64,000 nucleotides of DNA from Cercis canadensis (Eukaryota > Streptophyta > Magnoliopsida > Fabales > Fabaceae). The first letter of the stretch is position 1; each line of letters opens with the position of its first letter. The notes below the pieces were generated by a model. It ran no database searches and had not been told where the DNA came from. It was given only the letters and a program-made list of their open reading frames with translations. Shown here piece after piece: positions 37,120-48,483 of this stretch. The DNA is taken from contig QAOA01008735.1 in NCBI GenBank assembly GCA_003255065.1, forward strand, positions 248,001-312,000. Direction: 5' to 3'. The position numbers and the translations under genes were made by a program.

Positions 37120-40064
37120 TCATGTAAGATCATCCAACTCTATGAAATCCTCCTCCAGAATGGAAAGTAAATGCTGAGATGTCAAATCTTCAATGAACAT
37201 TGCATCACCATCAAGAAGTCCAGAAAACCTTCCCTGATTATCATCCATAATGGAAAAAGTATTCAATGCTTTAGAACTAACCTTACTTACTTGGAAGAAA
37301 ATCAAGAAATCTAAAGAAAGGTGCACTCACACAATAACATGCTAAAGTAAACAAGTAGTGTATGCTTTAAGGATGCTCATTGGAATGACAAGTTGCTATT
37401 CAACTAATTGAGTTCTCAGCCAACTACTGAATGTGCTTTCCCAGTTATTAAAAGAAATTATAAAGAAATCTAAAATGAAATACATTTATATATTTCCAGT
37501 TTTAAATTTTCAGTGGCAAGCTATAGCAGAAGAATTTCAAACTTGAGGAGATGTTTCACCCAATTGTAAAGCTGATGTAATTAACTAAAAGTCATGCATT
37601 GCAAAGAAAGATGCATATATTAGTTATAAAGTTTTCCAAATTAAAGTAAAATGTAGTTGCAAACAAGTAACATACAAATTCATTAACCAATTCCCAGGAT
37701 AGCCCAGTTTGGACCAAACCTTGAAAATTATTGCCGATGTAAAAGTATGTAAATGATGGCAGCAAAATAAAAGTAATCCAAATAGTTGCTAAGGAACTAT
37801 ATGACTTCAAGAAGGAAAGTCCCCATACATAAAGTCCTCAGGGTACACATGCAAGCATTAGAACAAAAGGCAAACATAGTACACAATAACAGAGAATGGC
37901 TTCTCACCAAGTCATGTATTAGCAAACAACATAAACTATGAAAGCGCAAGAGCAAAGTTTACTATATTTTACCTGCTGACTGCCCTGAGGAGTTGGAGAA
38001 CATTGGAAAGTAGCAGGATTAACAGGTGCAGTCAAGACCTGATGGCCATCTAGTTCACTAGCAGGCCCAAGTGGATACACTGAAATCTCATTGTTTCTGT
38101 CAATAGAGGTGTCACTACACATTTTAGCAGCAACAACATCAGGTGTAACATATCCATCATGCTGAATACCGATGTGACGTGCTGCTGAGACACTTTCTTC
38201 AGCATAAGAACTCAGACCATTTTCTGATAAACTATTCCTCAGACGAGGTTTAACAAATACACGGCAAAGGACGAAAGAAGCCTGCATATGAAAAATAGAT
38301 GAGGTTCACTCCTCTGAGAAAAAAATACAATCATGACCTGTTTTCATCCAAACATCCCGTGCATACACAAGACAAGATAATGATTTCATTCATTTAGTAA
38401 CAAGCACAGCTGCACAAGCATTAGGCAGACACCAGAATGCCTCCTGAAGAGGAACATCTTTTAACAGATACACCCTAATGTCTGGGGGATAAATCATAAA
38501 GGGATCACAATTCCTGATAACGCAAGCCACACAGCATCCCAAGACTCACTAACAACACAAGAAACCATATTAGGAAAGTGTTTCTATTCTCTTTCACATG
38601 CTAAACTTTTGAAATTAATAGTGGGATAAAAGGAGAAACCGAGAGAGTGCCAAATGAAGCATAAATGAGAATACAAAGGCACAAAGCTTACTCCAGAATC
38701 AAGTTTTATGAATTTACTAAGTAGTAAGAAGACAGAAAGGGAAATTTTCTAAAAAGTTAACATAGACCTTAAATTATTCATGAATTTATGGTCTGGAAAA
38801 TCCAATAAAAAGAATTCCCGAAGCAGTGTTTGAAATGTCTTTCAAAATAAACAAATTTCTAAACAAGGAAGGCGTATCTCTCAGATGCACGCATGAGTAA
38901 AGCTTTCTCCAATTAATTATATAAATGCCGCAGCTCTTTGAAGTAGGCAGTGCAATCAGGGTGANACCTTAAATTATTCATGAATTTATGGTTGGAAAAT
39001 CCAATAAAAAGAATTCCCGAAGCAGTGTTTGAAATGTCTTTCAAAATAAACAAATTTCTAAACAAGGAAGGCGTATCTCTCAGATGCACGCATGAGTAAA
39101 GCTTTCTCCAATTAATTATATAAATGCCGCAGCTCTTTGAAGTAGGCAGTGCAATCAGGGTGAAATCACCATAAAAGCACAACTTTATGAGCTTTTCAGG
39201 GATGGAGTCTCTTTAAGCCACTTAATGGATGAATAAACGGACAATTGAACTCAATTACTGCAGAACTAAATTACTCAGATGATTTGCATAAGTTTGTATT
39301 CCTTTTATCTATTAACATCAAACCAGGATGCGACAAAAATAACTACTAGTAAGAGGATAAAAAATCAATCACTCTTTTAATCGAAAGCCAGTAGCTAAGC
39401 AGAAAGCATGAACCAAGACAGCTTCCATAGCATTAATCAAATTCAAGAGAGATAGAGTTAATAAATCAACGCTTTCATATGCAAGAATTAGTATTCTTCT
39501 CGAACTTGAAATAAAGAATTTCGTTGTAAAACAAGCGGAAACTTAAAATTCTTTGAATTAAACCCGATTCCGTACCTTAAGATGGTCAACTAATGCATAC
39601 TCATACATAATCCAATCAGTCTTGACGGCGTTCTTGAGCGAATTCCCTAAATAAAAGACGAAACTGGTCCTTGTGCCCACGACGACATTCCCACCATTAG
39701 CGAAAACATTCCTAACCCTTCCCTTTCTCCTCCAATAACCGCTCTTGACTTTCCTACTCTTCCCTCTGGTCTCCTTCACAACGCTGACCGTATAACAGTA
39801 CCAATGCCTCTTCCTACCCCCATAACCGTAACAAAAGCACGAAATAGCCGGCAATTCGAAAGGATCGTGATCGTAAAGGTCGAGCTCTCTGATCAAATTG
39901 CAACCATAGATATTTTCATTTTCGTTCCTGTTCGCATTGGCGTTCTTGTTGGTGAGATAGTAGCAAAGAAGTTGCTCTTCGGACGGGTAGAATCGGCAAC
40001 CGGGCGGGAGAGTCGCACGCGCACGCAAAACCGCTTTGGGGCACGGAGTCTCCCCCATCACCAT
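37120..40064 (-). CDS. divergent NAC-domain transcription factor
   Basis: Plant NAC transcription factor with a nuclear DNA-binding role. Three coding exons (40064-39576, 38281-37973, 37281-37120), phase 0 with GT/AG borders, give 319 residues. NAC subdomains are seen in order: A, LPPGCRFYPSEEQLLCYYLT (residue 18 on); an Asn/Glu-rich insert NANANRNENEN; B, IRELDLYDHDPFELPA; C, RKRHWYCYT and KSGYWRRKGR; D, GTRTSFVFYLG and KTDWIMYEYALVDH; E, ASFVLCRVFVK at the start of exon 2. The usual GYWKATG core is GYWRRKG here, and EWYFF is HWYCY, so this is a divergent subgroup. The C-terminal third is unique to it and ends in an acidic stretch (LSILEEDFIELDD) that could activate transcription. No membrane segment is seen. 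Exon 3 has several possible AG acceptors (a run of TAAG); only the one at 37282-37283 keeps the frame. The start could also be the ATG at 40058. No symbol is assigned. Confidence 0.88.
38767..39163. repeat. 198-bp direct duplication across single N (38965), in a NAC intron
   Basis: Copy 38767-38964 and copy 38966-39163 are almost identical (ACCTTAAATTATTCATGAAT to CAATCAGGGTGA), meeting at one N. The small differences (for example GGTCTGG against GGTTGG) fit two alleles or a contig overlap that was not merged. The duplication lies in the first NAC intron and does not affect the protein. Confidence 0.9.
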
Positions 40065-41109
40065 GAATCATGAATGGGAGAGATAATTGTTAGGGTTTTG
40101 GGATATTTAAGCAACAGAATTAAGAAAGAGGGACTGGGACTGTAATTGTATAGGGACTACAAAGAAGGAAACCAAGGAAGCGTGCCCCTGAAGCTTCTCC
40201 GCGTCCCGCCGTGGGTGGGTGTCTCTGTACGTGCGAGCGTATGCAGTGTCTCATAGTATCGCCCTCAGAGTTCGTCTTACTCGTATTTAAGCCGTCACAC
40301 AGATCTCAAGGCTAACCTTATCCGGTTTCTGATTGGTCCGGTTACGAGCATTTGGTGGACTTTTTTGGAAAGCCTCGTATTGGTGGTTCCTTCAGGTGCT
40401 GGCATGTCCTAATTGGCTGGATTATAAAAGGTTGACGACTTCAAAAGTAAACAAAATAATTCATAGTACTGTACCTTACCAGCGAGTGTTGGAATTTAAC
40501 CGGACTGAAACCATGGTACGTGCTTTCAAACTTTGCTGAGCAATGCAACGCGCAGCATGTGGCTGCGGAGCATATAATCATAACCTTTTAGGAAATTATT
40601 TATGTGGATGGTCGGGTACCCACAGCAAACATATTTGGAATTTGGAACCCGGCTTACGAGCCAATAATGCTATGGTAGCCACACATGTCGTTTACAGGTA
40701 CGGTTGTATGCCTTGGTTATTTACAACCACGCCGCGTTGCGTATACCAGACAGTTGTTTCGAAAGTGGTAACAAAAGTCGTTTTGCTTTTTTGACCTTTC
40801 GTTTTTGACAGGCGCAAGTAAGTCGTTTTGCTTAAGGACAGAATAATCTCCTCCTGTTTTGGCAGTTGGTGAGCTAATGTTATCATAATTTTAGTGAGTG
40901 AGTTTCAGTGAAATTTATTAATGATTTTAGTGTTATTGTAAAAGAAAAATAAAAAGAGTAATATAAAATCAAATTGATAATGAGTCTAATTCTTTAAATT
41001 TGTACAACTCAAATTGATAATTATAAATTCATCAAAAATAATTTGATAATTGTAAAGAATAATAATATATGTAATGATGAAATAATATTACTAATATTAC
41101 TTTAACAAC
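40065..41109. other. intergenic, NAC promoter side
   Basis: Contains the NAC promoter near 40.1-40.3 kb. Open frames at 40333-40794 have no recognisable domain. From 40.9 kb the sequence is AT-rich up to the hAT-like MITE. Confidence 0.6.
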
Positions 41110-41585
41110 TAGGGATGGCAATGGAGCGGGGATGGGGCGGGGCAAGGACTCCCCATCNCTAGTCATATATTCAGATGAAAGCTATTAAAAAAATATGAAT
41201 ATACTCATAATTAAAGGGGAAAAAAAAAGCTCCAGTTCGAAAGGCAAAGTATTTATTTTATAAAAAATATCTACCCCTGCTTTATTTTTTATCAAGTTCA
41301 TAAACAGATATACGAAGATTGCTTAATAAAGGGGCCTTTCAGCAAAAAACTAATACAAGAAATTGGAGACGGAGACTGCTTCCATGAACTGGTCATCAGA
41401 TTCGAGTGCCGTCATTGAATCTGGGAGAAGACACACTTCCAAATCTACGCTTCCACTTCCTTCATATCCTTGGTNCATAAAATTCCCCATCCCCATCCCC
41501 ATACCCATTTTTTTGCCCCATACCCGTACCCGTGCGGGTAAAAATACCGGGGCCCCATCGGGTCTAGGGCAAATTGCCATCCCTA
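41110..41585. mobile_element. hAT-like MITE with 8-bp target-site duplication, split by misplaced contig
   Basis: Left end TAGGGATGGCAATGG (41110) and right end ATTGCCATCCCTA (41585) form a 13-bp perfect terminal inverted repeat. TTAACAAC flanks both ends (41102-41109 and 41586-41593), an 8-bp duplication as made by hAT transposases. The inner ends are GGGGCGGGG and CCCCATCCCCATCCCC, typical of a common plant GC-rich MITE. Ns at 41158 and 41475 bracket foreign sequence, so only 41110-41157 and 41476-41585 are element DNA. Confidence 0.85.
41159..41474 (-). repeat. misplaced second copy of the BAHD gene 3' end
   Basis: Between the two Ns the sequence repeats 41637-41844, i.e. the last roughly 43 codons (QGYEGSGSVDLEVCLLPDS to SVSNFLY) and 3' flank of the neighbouring acyltransferase. 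The copies differ by a base (GAAAGCTATT against GAAAGTTATT) and by about 110 bp present only here (about 41222-41336). This looks like the alternative allele placed into a gap, not a gene. Confidence 0.85.
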
Positions 41586-41719
41586 TTAACAACTAGAAAA
41601 TTCTTATTACTCATCGATTTGAATGTATAGTAATACTAGTCATATATTCAGATGAAAGTTATTAAAAAAATATGAATATACTCATAATTAAAGGGGAAAA
41701 AGGGCCTTTCAGCAAAAAA

Positions 41720-43105
41720 TTAATACAAGAAATTGGAGACGGAGACTGCTTCCATGAACTGGTCATCAGATTCGAGTGCCGTCATTGAATCTGGGAGAAG
41801 ACACACTTCCAAATCTACGCTTCCACTTCCTTCATATCCTTGGTATGATGTCACTTTCCCATCAAATTTGTTAGCATACCCACTTCGAATTGCCACTGCT
41901 TTCCCCATTCCAAATTCATTTCCATACATGTTGAACCTGGGTGAGCTTCCCATCATTACAGTGTATGGATCAAAAAATCGATCAAATTGATAGATCATAG
42001 GCGATTCTACCCACTCTTTGATGAACTGACGCACTGCCATGTCATTATGGTTAGCAACAGCTAGATGCAACTTCCATGCTGCCCATCCAAGGTCATGTTG
42101 GAGCAATTCGCCGGCTGTCGTGGTTGCACTCACCGCATGAATTGAGTTCCCGAAGTAGTCTTTTGGCAGAGGTGGTTCCATTCTTGATCGGTTATCAGCG
42201 GCCAACTTGCACATAGTTGTCTGACCATATGGAATATGACGCGCCCGAGTTAAAGATCTCCAAACAAATGCTGACAAGGATTGGAATGAAGAGATTTTGT
42301 TGGTATTTGACTCTCGATTGGCCTTTGCTTTTAGTTTTGCAATGGACTCCGCTGAGAAGTGGAAGATTCTCTCTCTGAGTTTTGGTGCTTGGAATCTGCT
42401 AATAAATTCATCAGGATGTTTGAAGAGAAGATCCATTTTTGGACCATAAACCTCTGGGAACCAACGATTTAGAATGGGTGGGCATGAAATAGGAATTCCA
42501 ATGTCATATTGATGCCCTTTTGCTTGAAATATCTCAGACCATGCGTTAAAGAAATTCCAATAAGAAGTTCCATCAGCAAGAGAGTGGTTCATAGAGCATC
42601 CTATGAAAACGCCATCTATTAATTCTGTGACTTGAATGGACAACAAAGACATGGTGTGACCGTCATGGCTGACAGCTCTGTCATGATCAAAGAATGATTG
42701 AACAACTAATGGCACATCAACAGGGGAGAGGATGTGGGATATTGTCATGTCTAAAGTTGCATAGATGAATTTAGCTCCAGGACTGTTTTGGCAGTCAACG
42801 AAAACAAAATGGGAGGGAGGGTGTTGGGTGTTTTGCTTTTGGGTGACAAGGCGACCAGAGAGGGGCTGGAAATGAAGGAGGGCGAGGGAGAGGGAGTGCT
42901 TAAGCCTCTCCAACAGAGACTTGATGAAATCTGGTTCATTATGTGGTTTCTTGAAGAGAAGGCCCTTCTGGATGTAGTGGACAGACAACATAGCAATATC
43001 CCATGGTGTTAAATGGTACATGTGCTTTGTCTTTGACTCCTCCTCACTTGGGCGCTGTGGTTTGATGAAGCATTCTGAGATGCGTATCACGGAAGGGGAA
43101 TCCAT
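41720..43105 (-). CDS. BAHD (HXXXD-type) acyltransferase
   Basis: Acyl-CoA-dependent acyltransferase of the BAHD family, cytosolic, transferring acyl groups to alcohols or amines in secondary metabolism. One exon of 461 residues, no intron, start ATG at 43105. The catalytic motif HSLAD is at 174-178 (general base His174). The structural motif near the C terminus, usually DFGWG, reads EFGMG at 397-401, as I recall for the At3g50280-like/EPS1-like clade. Supporting blocks are LTPWDIAMLSVHYIQKGLLF (32-51), the HFQPLSGRLV strand at 78-87, SSFQSLSAFVWRSLTRAR at 272-289, and the YFGN loop at 317-320. The C terminus ends DDQFMEAVSVSNFLY. The acceptor and donor cannot be told from sequence. A GC-rich MITE lies about 130 bp beyond the stop. 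The family call is firm; the subclade is likely. Confidence 0.95.
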   Translation of the reverse strand: MDSPSVIRISECFIKPQRPSEEESKTKHMYHLTPWDIAMLSVHYIQKGLLFKKPHNEPDFIKSLLERLKHSLSLALLHFQPLSGRLVTQKQNTQHPPSHFVFVDCQNSPGAKFIYATLDMTISHILSPVDVPLVVQSFFDHDRAVSHDGHTMSLLSIQVTELIDGVFIGCSMNHSLADGTSYWNFFNAWSEIFQAKGHQYDIGIPISCPPILNRWFPEVYGPKMDLLFKHPDEFISRFQAPKLRERIFHFSAESIAKLKAKANRESNTNKISSFQSLSAFVWRSLTRARHIPYGQTTMCKLAADNRSRMEPPLPKDYFGNSIHAVSATTTAGELLQHDLGWAAWKLHLAVANHNDMAVRQFIKEWVESPMIYQFDRFFDPYTVMMGSSPRFNMYGNEFGMGKAVAIRSGYANKFDGKVTSYQGYEGSGSVDLEVCLLPDSMTALESDDQFMEAVSVSNFLY

Positions 43106-43163
43106 CCTGCAACTAGTCGCACAATTCTTCTTTTCTCCTCTGCTCCCATTGCCCTGCCCCCTT

Positions 43164-43173
43164 CTATTTTATA
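43164..43173 (-). promoter_or_regulatory. putative TATA box of the BAHD gene
   Basis: TATAAAATAG on the minus strand 60 bp upstream of the ATG, giving a short leader of about 30-35 nt. Confidence 0.6.
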
Positions 43174-44418
43174 CAATATTCAGCTGCTGCATTTTTGTAT
43201 TACTCTTCGTTCTTTATCCTTATCCTTACCCTTTTTGTCTGTACGTTGGAACATAAAGGAAAGAGGAAATCACACGGTGGCGCACCAGACGATGTCTCAC
43301 AAATAAAGAAATATTCATTGGATATGTGAATGGGTAGGTTAGGTAGAGTTCGAGTTTAAATTTTGATGCGATCAAAGGGGTTCGAATGGCATATACTGGG
43401 AAGGGTAGGAGTAGAAGTCAGAAATTGTTAATTCGCATTTAATACTTTTACAAATCTTCCATCAGCTTCTCTCATTAACTAGAGTAATACATTATATGCT
43501 TATTACATAGTTTTCTATTTTACTAATTTACTACACTAACGTAGATTATGGATAGCATAATCCAAATTTAATTAGAATCATCTATATTTTTATTTTATAT
43601 GAATAAAATACTTACAATACCACAAAAGTATAAAAAGCAGGTGACGTACAACAATCACCATATTCTCAAATTATTTTCTTTCTTACCTGTTATCAGCAAC
43701 AGAGGATGGACAAGACATGTTTAGGTNAAAATACTTACAATACCACAAATTTATAAAAAGCAGGTGACGTACAACAATCACCATATTCTCAAATTATTTT
43801 CTTTCTTACCTGTTATCAGCAACAGAGGATGGACAAGACATGTTTAGGTAGTTTTCTCTTTTAGAGGCCCCTTTGACTGACAGATTGAGATTTGACTGAC
43901 CACTTATCTCCATTCACCATTTTCAGACGTTAATTTTGACCAAGTTAAAATAAATATTCCTTCACATCTATCATTCTCCATAATTTGTCAAACAAGCTAA
44001 TATAACTTCCATTTCTAATTTTTAATTTTCATTTCTCTCAAAATCATTCTCCTATTTCCAAACAAAGTGAGAATATACACTTCTCTAGCCAGTTGCCAAA
44101 TAAAGGATACCATCATGCATAGCACCATCAAAATTCAAAATCACAACAAACCATGATTGCATAAAAACAGCCAAACTAATCATCCACAATCACACCAATA
44201 TTTTCCTAGTACTGACGAAAAAATTTAAACTACTGTAAATCAATAAACTAAAAGAACCAGCAAGTGTTTACTAATCCCACACAAAAAGCGACTGCGAGCT
44301 ACGAAGAGCGCGTAACAATACTTCCTTAGTATTGACTGACATCAATATCTAAGACTGTTTTAAAGAGGGGGGCTAGGGGTGTATCCAAAAATAAGTGTGC
44401 ACTCCTGTCATCAAACAT
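43174..44418. other. intergenic between BAHD promoter and PAB 3' end
   Basis: AT-rich sequence with the 122-bp duplication at 43605-43849. The right end (about 44.2-44.4 kb) should be the 3' untranslated region of the poly(A)-binding protein gene. No other gene is seen. Confidence 0.6.
43605..43849. repeat. 122-bp direct duplication across single N (43727)
   Basis: 43605-43726 and 43728-43849 both run AAAATACTTACAATACCACA to GACATGTTTAGGT and meet at one N, with a couple of mismatches. Probable unmerged contig overlap. Confidence 0.9.
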
Positions 44419-47400
44419 CTAAGAGACAAGATTGTCGTTGAGAGAGAGTGAGGCTAGCTGATCAGCAGGGCTGTTAACTTGCTGCTGGGCAACATTTCTA
44501 AGGACATCCATGGCCTCAGACACTTTTGCCTTAAGCGCGTCTGGTGACTCAATCAGATGCAATACCTCAGGCTGGTCCATCTCCAAAAGCATGCCTGTGA
44601 CCTTGGCTGCAGCATCATGCTCCAGCTGATCTACAAGCGGGTATAAAGCTTCGCCCAGCATCTACCATAGTATTCATGGCCAGAAGTCAGCATGACGAAT
44701 ACTACTAGTCCACAAAAAGAATAAACAGGCAAATATGGTGAAACAATAGCAAACACACGACTTACAGTTCTCTGCTGCTCGGGAGGAGCATTGGCAAGGG
44801 CAGTTGCCAAGGCCTGAATGGGCATTGGCTGACCCACCGCATCCCGAATTGGCACACCAGCCATTTCATAAGGGACTGGAAGCATTCCTCCTGCTACACC
44901 TGGCATTGAAACATCTTGCATGTTGCGGCCAGGAGGGTAACGGTAGAGGCGTCCCCTTGGAAGCATCTGATAAAAAATTTTAAAAAAAGTATACCTCACT
45001 TATCAGGCAAACAAAGAAAATAGAAGACAATAAAAAACACATAAATCCATAAACAGACCTGCTGCTGCATCAGCGGCACTGGCTGCTGGGGTTGTTGCAC
45101 TGGACCTGCTCCTCGGCGTCCACCAGGGCGCTGGCCTTGTTGGCCCTGCTGAACCATGGGGACAAAGAAGTTTGGCATTGGAGCACCACCAGGCCTCATC
45201 CCAGAAACTAGTTGTTGCTGGTAACCAAACCCTGCCTGTAATTGTATATTCGAAGGGATGATTACCATTATTTCAAAAGTATATAAAAAGGCTCTAATGT
45301 GAACACCCAATGTTTATGGTGATACTGCCAAACAAAGGTAGTTGTTCATGCCATACTACAGCACAACTTACATAACAGGTGCAAAGGGAATATAATAATC
45401 TTCTTTGCCAAGTACAATAAAGAGCTGGTAGGCCCTTAAGCACAGAAAAGTTAGAACCAACAAAACTAAAATGCACACCATTTCCACAGAAATCATCTAC
45501 ATGGAGGTTTTCCAAAATACATAATTTCAGAAAAAATAGGAATTGTATAATGAGGAAGATAATTTATCAGTAATTACTTGTGGAGGAATGATGGCCGGAG
45601 GAGCTTGCCCATACAAAAATTGTTGTCCTAGACCTGGAGCACCGGGAGGGTACATTGGCATACGAGGGGCAACAGGAGACATCGCAACAGGCCTCATTTG
45701 TGAAAATTGTGCCTGCATGAAATTGTTACTTATGCTGGGTTAGGATATAAAAAAAAACACAGATACACACATATGACACACCCAAAATAAGAACCTCATA
45801 AAGACAACCCCAAAACATAATCATATAGTAATAATGATGATGATGTATATCAGCTCAAAAAACTACCATATAGACCTAAGTAAGCTTGGAGAATATCATG
45901 TAACCAAATGTGCACTAAGTAGACCTTAGAAAACTTTATGTATTCCAAAAACTGTTAGGGGTCAAATTTGCTAACTACAAAATTATAATCTTTCAATAAA
46001 AATAAGAACCAAATGTCAACAGTAATGAAATATTTTCTAAACTACAAATATAGAGGAAATTTGGGTACCAATTGAAATTTGTTTTAACTAAGAGCATACA
46101 TAGAGACATAGAGCAGTGTGCGAGAACAACTACCATCCGTGAGATAAAAAACAAATACAGGAATTTTTGTTCCTATATATAACCACATCGCAAGTGACAA
46201 AGCACACAAATAACTGCTGACAGTAACTCTCAACAGTATTACCTGTAACCTTGCTCTTCTGTCTTCTTTTCTCTGTGCAAGAGCAACATACAGAGGTTTT
46301 CCAGCAACCATTTTACCATTCATCTCTGCAAGCTACAGATACCAAAGATTTGCATATGTACATATAAGTTCCTGGTCAGAAATTAATCAACCAAACAGGC
46401 AATGTATACTTACAGCTCGAGATGCTTCCTCGGGAGTTGAAAATGCAACAAATCCTGATCCTCTACTGATTCCATTTGGGTCCCGCATAACCTGTGAAGT
46501 CAGGTCAAGAAAAATGCACTGCTTAGATTTCTGTTGACAAGAAGATGAAGATTTGACCATTGCAGATATCCACAGAAAGGAGAATCATAATTGCACACCT
46601 TGCATGAGGTTATTGTACCAAACTCAGAGAACAGTTCCTTAAGTTTTTCATCATCAATGCTATCATCCAAGTTCTTGAGATACAAGTTTACGCCTTGATA
46701 TTTGTCAACAGCTTCCTTCACACTCTGCTCGAATTTTCCTTTCAGTTCAAGCTCTCTTTCAGATTTTTTCTGGGCTTTTCCAACATACCACTCCTTATCA
46801 TCAAATTTCTTTCCATTAAGTGCCTCAACAGCAGTACCAGCATCATCTGCATTTTCAAAATTGACAAAACCAAAACACTTTGATTTTCCATCTGCATCTC
46901 TCATTAGTACAGCACTAGTAATGGTCCCATATTCTCCAAAAATTCTCTTCAAGTCTTCATCTGTCATCGACTCTGACAGGTTTTTCACATAGACATTATT
47001 AAATTTTGTCCTACTTAAAACACTTTCTCTATCCTGCTTTCGTAGGAAATGTCCTACGTAGACCTGTTTATCATTTAGGAGCATGCCATTTAACTTGTCA
47101 ATTGCATTCTGTGCAGACTCTTCGTGGTCAAATTGTACAAAACCATAGCCTTTGGACTGGCCAGAAGCATCAGTTGCTATCTTGCAAGAAAGAATACTTC
47201 CAAAAGCAGAAAAAGTCTCATGTAAGGCTTTGTGGTCAATGGCCTTATCCAAATTCTGCACCACCAACAATAATGGAATTCTAAAATTAATATAAGGCAA
47301 CTGAAACACTGGGGCAAAAAAATTTATTGACTAGTCGCTACCATATGGAATGAGTAAAACCGTGAGCAGATACTTGAAGTACCTTAATAAATATATTTGC

Positions 47401-48152
47401 TGTACCACTCTTCCGAATACTAGGATCCCGATGAGAATACATGATCCTAATTGGTTTGCTGTTCAGTGGAGTGAAATTCAGCACATCAATTGCTCTTGCC
47501 GCTGCATACATATAAGTTACAGTTAGCGATAACCTCACCCCATTCTATTCCTAATCTACGAGTTAGTGAATGTCTGCGTGCGTGTGTATGAGAGTGAGAG
47601 TGACAGAGGACTCTTTCCCTAGTGGAATAATAGAATAACATGAAAAATCAAAATAATAAACCCCGCCCACACTACAAGAGTCTTTGATGTTCGGAAGGCA
47701 GTAAGTTGCCAGTAGTAGTCACACACACAAAAAAAACACTTATCAAAGTCATCTACGAAACATTACTGTCAATATTGGTAGTTTATTAACATGAATAAAC
47801 ACAATTAAGGCATCGATCTTAGCTCGAGGATACAGGAAAAGCTATAGCTCTGAACAGCAATGCCCAACAAACTAGAATAAAAGTAAGGCAACGAAGACCA
47901 ACCATCCTGAGGGTTACTGTAATTAACATATCCGTAACCGAGGGATCGACGGGTGGTCAAGTCCCTGCAGACCCGAACAGATACAACCTGCCCGACCTGG
48001 TTGAAGAGATCGTAAAGCTGCGAATCGTTCACATTCTGGTCAAGATCCCCGACATACAACGACGTAGTCACAAACTGGTTCGCGCCTGGAGTCGGTGCCA
48101 CACCGTTCGGAGCCGAGGGAGGACTCTGATGCTGCACCTGAATCTGCGCCAT
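44419..48152 (-). CDS. PAB2: cytoplasmic poly(A)-binding protein, class II
   Basis: Binds mRNA poly(A) tails, promotes translation through eIF4G and governs mRNA decay. Nine coding exons (48152-47903, 47501-47383, 47255-46599, 46491-46414, 46332-46243, 45712-45578, 45235-45059, 44966-44766, 44661-44419), all with GT/AG borders in frame, give 649 residues. Four RRMs: RRM1 about 31-107 ([20 protein letters not shown]), RRM2 about 118-195 (ANIFIKNLDKAID, GYGFVQF), RRM3 about 209-286 ([22 protein letters not shown]), RRM4 about 312-388 ([22 protein letters not shown]). A Pro/Gln/Met/Gly-rich linker follows. The C-terminal MLLE domain at about 552-625 holds [19 protein letters not shown], the PAM2-binding core. 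The first in-frame ATG (48152, MAQIQVQHQ) matches relatives. The PAB2/4/8 class is clear; PAB2 is favoured by neighbourhood only. Confidence 0.95.
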
Positions 48153-48402
48153 CTCACTCAAAAGTACAAACCTTTTTTTCTGTTCCTTCTCCTCTAGCTA
48201 TCGAAGATTAAACCCTAGAGAGATAACAACAACACTAACAGTTGGAAGCCAAAATTGATAATTATCTAAGCCCTAGGAACTTGGAAAATATTTGAAATTT
48301 GTAAATTTGGAAGAATTTTTATGGTTTTTCTGGTAACAAGGGGATAAACCCGTCGGAGATCCGAACGGTACGAGGGGTAAGAAGACGAAGGAGAAACTGA
48401 AA

Positions 48403-48418
48403 TTTTTTTTTTCTTTTT
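48403..48418 (-). promoter_or_regulatory. A-rich tract in PAB leader
   Basis: On the transcribed strand the probable leader contains AAAAAGAAAAAAAAAA about 250 nt before the ATG and about 30-45 nt after the predicted transcription start. Animal PABPC1 represses its own translation by binding such a tract in its leader; the same role here is inference. Confidence 0.4.
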
Positions 48419-48474
48419 CGGGTGGGGGAGGGCAGACCGTTCTGCACCGCACCGGCGCATACGTAACAGTAGAG

Positions 48475-48482
48475 TTTATATA
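48475..48482 (-). promoter_or_regulatory. putative TATA box of the PAB gene
   Basis: TATATAAA on the minus strand predicts a start near 48447 and a leader of about 295 nt. An ATG at 48460 opening a 64-codon frame would lie just upstream of that start. Confidence 0.55.
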
Positions 48483-48483
48483 G

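Noticed and set aside
48153..48161. In-frame extension upstream of the PAB ATG
   Set aside because: The upstream codon is TTG, not ATG; relatives begin MAQIQVQHQ, so 48152 is used.
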